Source of the DNA: Actinomycetes bacterium
Lineage (GTDB): Bacteria > Actinomycetota > Acidimicrobiia > Acidimicrobiales > RAAP-2
Reading direction: 5' to 3'
Assembly: GCA_021791895.1 (NCBI GenBank)
Contig: JAJYVS010000009.1
Span: 17,040-81,039 of the forward strand
Length of the DNA: 64,000 nt
Positions 58,340-64,000 of the stretch are shown here, piece by piece (position 1 is the first letter of the stretch; every line of letters begins with the position of its first letter). A model generated the notes under the pieces. The model saw nothing but the letters and a program-made list of their open reading frames with translations. It ran no database searches and was not told the origin of the DNA. The translations under genes and the position numbers were made by a program.

Positions 58340-59584
58340 TCAGTGGCCGTTCGACCCGTTGGCGGAGCGATGCGTCGTCGAGCTCCACGACCACAAGACC
58401 GCCCGCCGGGCCCGGGAGATCTTGCCGGCTCGAATGGGGGTGGGCGCATCGGGGTCCGAGGCGGTCCGGACAGACTCGGGGGCCAGGCTCATGAGCCGCA
58501 CTCCGGGGGGAGGGTTCACGGCCAGTCCCGCCGGCGCCTCCCGCTTGGCCTCGGCGAGGGCGGCCTCGGCGTCTTCGAGCATGCGCTCGGCCGAGGGCGT
58601 GTCGATGTCGAGGGCGGCGAGCCCGACGCTGAGAGCGATGCCGAGCCGGTCGGAGGTCGCCACGGCGGCGATGACTCGCCTGGCCACCTGGCCGGCCCCG
58701 TCGGCCCGGTTGTCCTCGAGGGTGGTCGAGGGCATGAGCACGGCGAAGCGGTCGCCACCGACGCGCGCGACCACGTCGGTCGTCCGCACCAGGTGCTGGA
58801 GCAGGGAGCCGACCCCGACGAGTACCGCGTCCCCGGCGGCGTGGCCGAAGGTCTCGTTGTACTGCGAGAACCCGTCGACGTCGGCGATGAGCAGGCTGAG
58901 CGGCTCGCCGTAGCGCAGGGAGCGGTCGATCTCGGCCTCCAGGTGGGCGGTGAAGACCCGGTCGTTGAGGCACCCGGTCAACGGGTCGGTGTCGGCCAGC
59001 TCGTCGAGCTGGCCGAGCAGGGCGTCGTTCAGCGATTCGAGGCGGGTCCGGGCCTGGGCCGACACCAGGGCGACCAGCGTGAGGCCGACCAGAAGACCGG
59101 CCCCGACGAGCACCTCGCCGCCGGCGTGGCCGAGGCTCGGGTCGACCAACGAGACGACGGTGAGCTCGAGGGCGCCGGCGACGCCGAGGGCCGCCGTGCC
59201 CCAGGCCGGCAGGGTGAGCGCCGATGCCACCACCGGCAACGCGAGCAGGAAGAAGAGCGGGCTGCGGATGCCGCCGTCGAGGTGGACGCAGATCGCCAGG
59301 GCGAGGCCCGACGCCAGGGCGGCGCTGAGCGCGTAGGCGTGCCGCCCGTTGCGGGTCACCATCGCGAACGACGCTGGGAGCGCAGCCAAGAGCACGAAGG
59401 CGCTGAGGAGCGCCACCGTCTCGATGAGGCTGCGGTGCTGGCCCCGCGGGGTGGCCAGGCAGTAGAGGAGCACGGCGAGCCACTCGCCGGCCAGGACGGC
59501 CAGGGCGATCTGCGAGGTCGACCCCCAGGAGGCATGGCGGTGGTCGCTGGTGGCGACCGATGTCGTCGGGTGGGTTGAGGTCAC
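58340..59584 (-). CDS. GGDEF-domain membrane protein with degenerate GGDRF site
   Basis: A 414-residue protein with six helices in the first ~175 residues (an MASE-like sensory region), a short coiled coil (QARTRLESLNDALLGQL), and a GGDEF domain. The active-site loop reads GGDRF (276-280): the second acidic residue is Arg. The metal Asp in ADVDGFSQYN is kept, as is GHAAGDAVL. Diguanylate cyclase activity is uncertain; it may instead bind GTP or c-di-GMP as a receptor. The C-terminal ~70 residues are low-complexity. GTG 59584 is chosen for the AAGGAG box six bases upstream. A PilZ effector is coded at 21.4 kb. Confidence 0.82.
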   Translation of the reverse strand: MTSTHPTTSVATSDHRHASWGSTSQIALAVLAGEWLAVLLYCLATPRGQHRSLIETVALLSAFVLLAALPASFAMVTRNGRHAYALSAALASGLALAICVHLDGGIRSPLFFLLALPVVASALTLPAWGTAALGVAGALELTVVSLVDPSLGHAGGEVLVGAGLLVGLTLVALVSAQARTRLESLNDALLGQLDELADTDPLTGCLNDRVFTAHLEAEIDRSLRYGEPLSLLIADVDGFSQYNETFGHAAGDAVLVGVGSLLQHLVRTTDVVARVGGDRFAVLMPSTTLEDNRADGAGQVARRVIAAVATSDRLGIALSVGLAALDIDTPSAERMLEDAEAALAEAKREAPAGLAVNPPPGVRLMSLAPESVRTASDPDAPTPIRAGKISRARRAVLWSWSSTTHRSANGSNGH

Positions 59585-59743
59585 CGAGGCTCCTTGCTCG
59601 TGCGGTGTCGGCCCCACGGGGCGGGTGGGCCGGCCACCGGAGCCGTTCCGCCACCGCGCTTCGGCCAATTCTGGCTGGTGGGGACGGTTCTGGCAGGGAT
59701 GGGCAGACCCCGGCCGAGCGAGGGTCGCCGGCTCCCTTGGTCC

Positions 59744-60127
59744 TCAGTGGGTCAGCTCGCGCTCAGCTGCGATCTTCAAGATGACCCGCTCGCTCACGAT
59801 CGGGTTGGCGTAGGGGGCGCCGGTGTACTTCGTGCTGAGCTCGTCGATGTGGGCCCGGGCGGCATCGCCGCGGACCTCGTCCACCACCCGGCCCCGGATC
59901 TCGACGTAGTGGTAGGGGTTGGTGGCGTCGATGACGGTGATCGAGACCCGGGGGTCGCGCCGGACGTTTTGGTACTTGCGCCGGTGGACCTCGGTATTGA
60001 CCAGGATGTGCTCGTCGTCGGCGTCGACCCACATCACGTTGGTCTGGGGCCGGCCGTCACCGAACAGGGTGGTCAACGCAGCGAAGTTCTTGGCCTGGGC
60101 CAGCGCCTTGGTGCTCTCCTGCAGCAT
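59744..60127 (-). CDS. PPOX-class F420/FMN-dependent oxidoreductase (FDOR-B like)
   Basis: A 127-residue split-barrel protein of the pyridoxamine-oxidase-like superfamily. It has ALTTLFGDGRPQTNVMWVDAD, the cofactor strand HILVNTEVHRRKYQNVRRDPRVSI shortened to typical length, and YVEIRGRVVDEV. Actinobacterial members of this size usually bind F420 and reduce substrates such as biliverdin or quinones. CofD and CofE in the same window show that F420 is made. Start ATG six bases after TACGTT (60139-60134). Confidence 0.82.
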   Translation of the reverse strand: MLQESTKALAQAKNFAALTTLFGDGRPQTNVMWVDADDEHILVNTEVHRRKYQNVRRDPRVSITVIDATNPYHYVEIRGRVVDEVRGDAARAHIDELSTKYTGAPYANPIVSERVILKIAAERELTH

Positions 60128-60133
60128 CGTCTC

Positions 60134-60139
60134 AACGTA
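60134..60139 (-). promoter_or_regulatory. -10 box of the PPOX gene, leaderless
   Basis: TACGTT on the minus strand ends six bases before ATG 60127, with no ribosome site. Confidence 0.45.
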
Positions 60140-60222
60140 GCGGGCGGGCTTCGCCGGTCGATGGAGCCCTGGGCCGACCCGGGCGGTCTGCCCCGGCGAG
60201 CCTCGGTTACGCTCTGTTGGCC

Positions 60223-61587
60223 ATGGGCGATCCAGCCGGCGTCTTCAAGGCCTACGACGTGCGTGGCACCTACCCCGACCAGCTCGACGCCGAGCTGTGC
60301 CGGGCCATCGGGGCGGCCGTGGCCACCTTCACCGGGGCCGGCCGGATGCTCGTGGTCCGCGACATGCGGCCCTCGGGGGTGGAGCTCTCTCATGCCTTCT
60401 CTGTGGGGGCCCGGGCCGCCGGGGCGGCGGTCATCGACCTCGGCATGGCCTCCACCGACTTCTTGTACTTCGCCTCGGGCACCCTCGACGCCCCCGGGGT
60501 CATGTTCACCGCCTCGCACAACCCGGCCAACTACAACGGGATCAAGTTCTGCCGGTCGGGGGCCCGCCCGATCGGCCGGGACACCGGCCTCCTCGAGATC
60601 CAGCGGCTGGCGGTCGAGTATCTGGCCAAGGCGCCCCAAGGGCCGAGGGGACCGGCGCCCGAGCACCTGGAGCTCCTCGAGGCCTACGCCGCCCACGTCC
60701 GCTCGTTCGTCGACGTCGGCTCGCTCCGGGCCTTGAAGGTGGTGGCCGACACGGCCAACGGGATGGGTGGGCTGGTGGCCCCGATGGTCTTTCGACCCCT
60801 GCCCTTCGAGCTGACCGTCCTCTACCCCGAGCTCGACGGGACCTTCCCCAACCATCCGGCCGACCCCATCCAAGAGGAGAACCTGGTCGACCTGAAGCGG
60901 GCGGTCATCGAGGGGGGTGCCGACGTGGGGCTCGCCTTCGACGGCGACGCCGACCGGGTGTTTTTGGTCGACGAGCGGGGCCAGAGCGTCTCGGGCTCGC
61001 TCACCACCGCCTTGGTGGCGGCCTCGATGCTCGCCAAGCACCCCGGGGCCACCGTCCTCTACAACCTGATCTGTTCGAAGGTGGTCCCCGAGACCATCGC
61101 CGAGCTCGGGGGGGTGGGCGTGAAGACCCGGGTCGGGCACTCCTACGTGAAGGCGGTGATGGCCGAGACCGGGGCGGTCTTCGGCGGCGAGCACTCCGGC
61201 CACTACTACTTCGCCGACAACTTCCGGGCCGACTCGGGCATCATCGCCGCCATGGTGGTGCTCGAGCTCATGAGCACCTCGGCCGCGCCCCTCTCGGCGC
61301 TCCTCGCCCCCTACCGCCGCTACGCCGACTCCGGGGAGATCAACACCGAGGTGAAGGACCCGGCCGCGGTGGTCGAGCGGGTGGCCGAGCGGGTAGGCGG
61401 CGAGGGCGCGGCCATCGAGCGCCTCGACGGCCTGAGTGTGGACCACGGCGATTGGTGGTACAACCTGCGGCCGTCCAACACCGAGCCCTTGCTGCGCCTC
61501 AACGTCGAGGCGGCCAGCGAGGAGGCCTGTGCCCGCCACGTGCACGAGGTGTTGGACCTGGTGGCCGAGCTGACCGACGAGGGATGA
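60223..61587 (+). CDS. manB: Phosphomannomutase/phosphoglucomutase ManB
   Basis: A 454-residue alpha-D-phosphohexomutase converting mannose 6-phosphate to mannose 1-phosphate (and often glucose phosphates). It has KAYDVRGTYP near the start, the phosphoserine loop FTASHNPANYNGIK (Ser98), the metal loop FDGDADRVF, the sugar-binding GGEHSGHYYF and the phosphate site RPSNTEPLLR. The first two residues of an alternative TTG start (60217) would add little; ATG 60223 is used. Forms a unit with the Trm112-like and SIS genes downstream, as in other actinobacteria where it supplies GDP-mannose. Confidence 0.94.
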   Translation: MGDPAGVFKAYDVRGTYPDQLDAELCRAIGAAVATFTGAGRMLVVRDMRPSGVELSHAFSVGARAAGAAVIDLGMASTDFLYFASGTLDAPGVMFTASHNPANYNGIKFCRSGARPIGRDTGLLEIQRLAVEYLAKAPQGPRGPAPEHLELLEAYAAHVRSFVDVGSLRALKVVADTANGMGGLVAPMVFRPLPFELTVLYPELDGTFPNHPADPIQEENLVDLKRAVIEGGADVGLAFDGDADRVFLVDERGQSVSGSLTTALVAASMLAKHPGATVLYNLICSKVVPETIAELGGVGVKTRVGHSYVKAVMAETGAVFGGEHSGHYYFADNFRADSGIIAAMVVLELMSTSAAPLSALLAPYRRYADSGEINTEVKDPAAVVERVAERVGGEGAAIERLDGLSVDHGDWWYNLRPSNTEPLLRLNVEAASEEACARHVHEVLDLVAELTDEG

Positions 61588-61603
61588 GCAAAGGACGACG
61601 ACC

Positions 61604-61858
61604 ATGCCCCTGGACCCGCTGTTGATCGAGCTCTTGGCCTGTCCGGAGGACAAGGGCCCGCTCCTCTACTTCGCCGACGAGGACATCCTCTACAACCCGC
61701 GCCTCAAGCGCCTCTACAAGATCGTCGACGAGATCCCGGTCATGCTCATCGACGAGGCGGTGCCGGTCGACGAGGCCGAGCACCAGCGCCTGGTGACCAA
61801 GGCCGAGGCCGGCGGGGCCCAGGAGACCGGCAAGCCGGCCGAGACCACCGGGGGATGA
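61604..61858 (+). CDS. Trm112-family small protein lacking zinc cysteines
   Basis: An 84-residue protein. The first ~55 residues match Trm112 (LIELLACPEDKGPLLYF, then YKIVDEIPVMLIDEA). Trm112 proteins normally hold zinc through CPxC and a second Cys pair; here only one Cys remains (ACPED) and the second pair is replaced (LYNPRLKRLY). So it is probably a zinc-free structural partner. It sits between manB (16 bp upstream) and the SIS isomerase (ATGA overlap), a position kept in actinobacteria, which suggests it supports one of those enzymes. Confidence 0.82.
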   Translation: MPLDPLLIELLACPEDKGPLLYFADEDILYNPRLKRLYKIVDEIPVMLIDEAVPVDEAEHQRLVTKAEAGGAQETGKPAETTGG

Positions 61859-62913
61859 CCCAAGCGCTCGAGGCGAGGTTCCCCTCGCCCCTCGGTGTCG
61901 ACTCGCTGTCCATGTGGAGCCTGGCTGCCGGGCTCCCCGAGCAGATCGCCGACGCGCTCGATGCCGGGTTGTCGGTCGAAGACCCCGCCGACGGCGACCG
62001 GATCGACTCGGTGGCCGTGCTCGGCATGGGGGGGAGCGGCATCGCCGGCGACGTCCTGGCCGCAGCGGCCTCCAGCACCTGTCCGGTGCCGGTCGGGGTG
62101 GTCAAGTCCTACGACCTGCCGAGGTGGGTCGGCCCCCGCACCCTCGTCTTCGCCGTGTCGTGCTCGGGCGACACCGAGGAGACCCTGACCACGACCGGTG
62201 CCGCCTTGGCCGCCGGCGCCTCGGTGGTGGTCGTCTGCGGGGGTGGGGCGCTCGGAGTGTTGGCCGGGGAGCGGGGCCTCCCGATGGTCCCGGTGCCGGC
62301 GATCCCCCAGCCACGCGCCGCCATTGGGGCCATGGCCGTACCGCTCCTTGTCATGGCGGACCGCTTGGGGCTGCTCCCGGGGATGGGCGAGGAGGTGGCC
62401 CAGGCGATCGAGCACCTGAGCCGGCGACGGGACCAGCTGGTCGGGCCAGACAGCCCGGCCCGGGAGCTGGCGGCCAAGATCGACCGGACCATCCCCCTCG
62501 TCCACGGCGCCCAGGGCCTTGGCTCGGTGGCCGCGTCGCGCTGGAAGACCCAGGTGAACGAGAACGCCAAGGCCCCGGCCTTCTGGTCGGCCCAGCCCGA
62601 GCTCTGCCACAACGAGATCGCCGGATGGGCCCAGTACGGGGACATCACCCGCCAGGTGGTCAGCGCGATCGAGCTGCGGACCGACGACGACCACCCCCAG
62701 GTGGCCCGGCGCTTCGACTGGGTCTCCGAGGTGCTGCTCGAGGTGGTGGGCGACGTCCTCACCGTGCGGGCCGAGGGGGAGAGCCCGATCGGCCGGTTCT
62801 TCGACCTGGTGCTGGTGGGGGACTTCGTCTCGCTCCACCTGGCCGACCACAACGGGGCCGACCCCGGGCCGGTGCCGATCCTCTCCGAGCTGAAAGCCGC
62901 AGTGGCTCGCTGA
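61855..62913 (+). CDS. SIS-domain bifunctional phosphoglucose/phosphomannose isomerase
   Basis: A 352-residue aldose-ketose isomerase of the double-SIS type, which interconverts fructose 6-phosphate with glucose and mannose 6-phosphates. Features are VAVLGMGGSGIAGDVL and AVSCSGDTEETL (phosphate-binding serines), AIPQPRAAIG and the catalytic ENAKAPAFWSAQPELCHNEI stretch with Glu and His. Together with ManB it makes mannose 1-phosphate from the central pool, feeding the glycosyltransferases in this window. Confidence 0.9.
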   Translation: MTQALEARFPSPLGVDSLSMWSLAAGLPEQIADALDAGLSVEDPADGDRIDSVAVLGMGGSGIAGDVLAAAASSTCPVPVGVVKSYDLPRWVGPRTLVFAVSCSGDTEETLTTTGAALAAGASVVVVCGGGALGVLAGERGLPMVPVPAIPQPRAAIGAMAVPLLVMADRLGLLPGMGEEVAQAIEHLSRRRDQLVGPDSPARELAAKIDRTIPLVHGAQGLGSVAASRWKTQVNENAKAPAFWSAQPELCHNEIAGWAQYGDITRQVVSAIELRTDDDHPQVARRFDWVSEVLLEVVGDVLTVRAEGESPIGRFFDLVLVGDFVSLHLADHNGADPGPVPILSELKAAVAR

Positions 62914-63028
62914 AGATCCGCCGGTGCGCGGTGGTGCCGACGAGCTCGGCGTCTTGATCGTCAGCTGGGCCCACTGGCTCCTCGCGGGCCGGAGCGCAGT
63001 TGCCCGCACCTCCGAGTTCCCCGGGTCA

Positions 63029-63580
63029 TCATGGCCACGCCAGGGCGACCAACTCCCCGCACAGCTCGTCGATCTCCTTCGCCGTCCGGACGAAGTCGGC
63101 CGGTCGCCCGCCGATCGGATCGACCACGTCGTCATCGGGCGAGGACCCGAGCAGCTCGGTTCGGGTCCGCTCCACCCCCACCCGGGCGAGCCAGGCGGCG
63201 AGCGCTTCGCCATCCGTTCGGCCTCCGGCCTCGGTGCCCCGTCGGACGAGTTCTTTCAGGGTGAAGCTCCGGTCCCAGACTTGGGGGACGGCCACGGCGA
63301 CCTCGCGGACGTGCTCTCGGGTCATCCCGAGCACGAGCTCGGCGACGGCCAGCGCCTCTGGGCTCACCTGCGCGCTGACGAAGGCCGGGAGGACCGGGGG
63401 AGTGAAGCCGAGGGCCGCCAGCGCGTCCTCGGTCTCGACCGGCAGTGGCGCCCCGCCGGGGAGGAGCCCGGCCGAGCCAACCTCCATCCCCACCCCTCGG
63501 GCGGCCAGCCGTCTGGTCAGGATCACCTGGGCCATCGGGGAGCGGTGCTGGTTGCCGGTGCAGACGAAGAGGACGCCGAT
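63029..63580 (-). CDS. Low-molecular-weight tyrosine phosphatase, non-canonical start
   Basis: The protein matches LMW-PTP/Wzb: P-loop FVCTGNQHRSPMAQ (Cys, Arg), then STGL-like VGSAGLLPG, LGMTREHV and, at the end, the DPIGG general-acid Asp (usually DPF/DPY). The catalytic loop lies upstream of the first ATG (63535), so that ATG cannot be the start. In this frame there is no ATG, GTG or TTG between the P-loop and ~63625. An ATC at 63580-63578 is eight bases after TACACT (63594-63589) and is used here as a provisional start. Such phosphatases act on wall-polysaccharide tyrosine kinases or as arsenate reductases. Confidence 0.68.
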   Translation of the reverse strand: MGVLFVCTGNQHRSPMAQVILTRRLAARGVGMEVGSAGLLPGGAPLPVETEDALAALGFTPPVLPAFVSAQVSPEALAVAELVLGMTREHVREVAVAVPQVWDRSFTLKELVRRGTEAGGRTDGEALAAWLARVGVERTRTELLGSSPDDDVVDPIGGRPADFVRTAKEIDELCGELVALAWP

Positions 63581-63609
63581 GGCGGCCGAGTGTAGGCCGC
63601 CCGCCGGGC

Positions 63610-64000
63610 CTAGAAGCTGGCCGGAAGCAGCGGGCTCAGGCTCTGGAAGAAGAAGAAGAGCAGCGCGAGCACCGGGATGAGGCCGACCGCCGCGACGCTA
63701 AGGCGCCCGTACCAGTGCTGGCGGCGGCGGAGGAGGAACCAGATGCCCCCGACCACGACGGCCACCGCGACCCCCCAGCCGACCGCCAGCCACGGCGACC
63801 CACCGCTCTGGCCGGCGAGCTGGGTCTGGCTGTGCGTGGTCCCCTGGCTCACGTGCTCGGCCCCGTCGATGGGGTGGTTGACGGTCGCGATCGGGGCCGG
63901 CGTGCTCACCATCGTGGCTTGGACCACGAGGCGCTGGGCGGCGCTGAAGCGGGGGTTGCAGGTGGTGAGGGTGAGGGTGGGCGCCGTGGTGGGGTCGAGG
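63610..64000 (-). CDS. Class E-like sortase, C-terminal part (continues beyond window)
   Basis: The frame enters from the window end with LDPTTAPTLTLTTCNPRFSA, the sortase active site with the catalytic Cys in TTCNPRF and the Arg downstream (AQRLVV). It then has a linker and two membrane helices near the end (WLAVGWGVAVAVVVGGIWFLL and LSVAAVGLIPVLALLFFFF). Sortases attach proteins to the cell wall; class E is the housekeeping type in high-GC actinobacteria. C-terminal membrane anchors are unusual, since most are N-terminal; the missing 5' part may also have one. The stop is at 63610. Confidence 0.8.
   Translation of the reverse strand, partial: LDPTTAPTLTLTTCNPRFSAAQRLVVQATMVSTPAPIATVNHPIDGAEHVSQGTTHSQTQLAGQSGGSPWLAVGWGVAVAVVVGGIWFLLRRRQHWYGRLSVAAVGLIPVLALLFFFFQSLSPLLPASF

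Noticed and set aside
62914..63028. Possible small RNA between the SIS isomerase and phosphatase genes
   Set aside because: GC-rich, but no stable hairpin with a U-run and no promoter box could be recognised.
1..64000. CRISPR array, insertion sequence or prophage
   Set aside because: No regularly spaced repeats, transposase, integrase or phage structural genes were found; the only direct repeats are the short ones reported.

Overview
The window is 64 kb of very high-GC DNA with tightly packed genes, many joined by 4-bp ATGA or GTGA stop/start overlaps. The gene content points to an actinobacterium, probably of the class Acidimicrobiia or a close relative. The evidence is a decaprenylphosphoryl-arabinose pathway (UbiA-type transferase, DprE1, DprE2), coenzyme F420 genes (CofD, CofE, a PPOX-class flavin/deazaflavin protein), a mycothiol-enzyme family protein, a glycosyltransferase-DUF5719 pair, a ManB/Trm112-like/SIS trio and a class E-like sortase. 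Taxonomy is inferred from gene content only. No tRNA, rRNA, CRISPR array, integrase or transposase was seen.

Layout. 1-9.5 kb: end of an O-methyltransferase, then an operon for a branched-chain-amino-acid-type uptake system built from fused parts (LivH-LivM permease; an MFS transporter fused to two ABC ATPases; a solute-binding protein), followed by a dimethylformamidase-like lipoprotein. 9.5-14.1 kb: a cupin-GrpB protein, a maleylpyruvate-isomerase-family protein, an antiporter remnant, a divergent drug-efflux/HxlR pair with a clear inverted repeat, and a frameshifted membrane protein. 14.1-17.2 kb: the DPA (arabinose donor) operon. 17.5-20.3 kb: a two-component system with a secreted protein. 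20.6-22.8 kb: a less GC-rich patch with a small HTH protein, a PilZ protein and a BTAD-type regulator. 22.8-25.7 kb: a secreted Thr-rich protein with sugar-nucleotide genes. 25.7-28.9 kb: an SGNH lipoprotein, then a TauD-type dioxygenase next to an alkylsulfatase-like hydrolase. 28.9-35 kb: CofE/CofD divergent from three glycosyltransferases and a nucleotide-sugar reductase.

35.6-42 kb carries a small membrane protein, a zinc-ribbon membrane protein, a sedolisin protease and a heavily decayed TIR-WD40 gene. 42-52.7 kb has the large GT2/DUF5719 pair converging on FtsH, then a CPBP protease and a large membrane protein. 52.6-55.2 kb has a GYD protein, a histidine phosphatase and a RES-type toxin whose antitoxin partner is frameshifted by an 8-bp tandem duplication; near-identical 35-bp palindromic repeats lie on both sides of this module. 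55.3-58.3 kb is a BlaI/M56/DedA/UppP operon that looks like a cell-envelope stress circuit. The rest holds a GGDEF protein, the F420/flavin protein, the mannose-phosphate trio, a low-molecular-weight phosphatase with no normal start codon, and a sortase cut by the window end.

The dominant theme is cell-envelope construction: arabinan donor synthesis, mannose supply, glycosyltransferases, undecaprenyl phosphate recycling and a sortase. Several genes have a TANNNT box six or seven bases before the start codon, which suggests leaderless transcription. The observations most worth following up are the MFS-ABC-ABC fusion operon, the repeat-flanked broken toxin-antitoxin module, the decayed TIR-WD40 gene and the alanine at the benzothiazinone cysteine position of DprE1.
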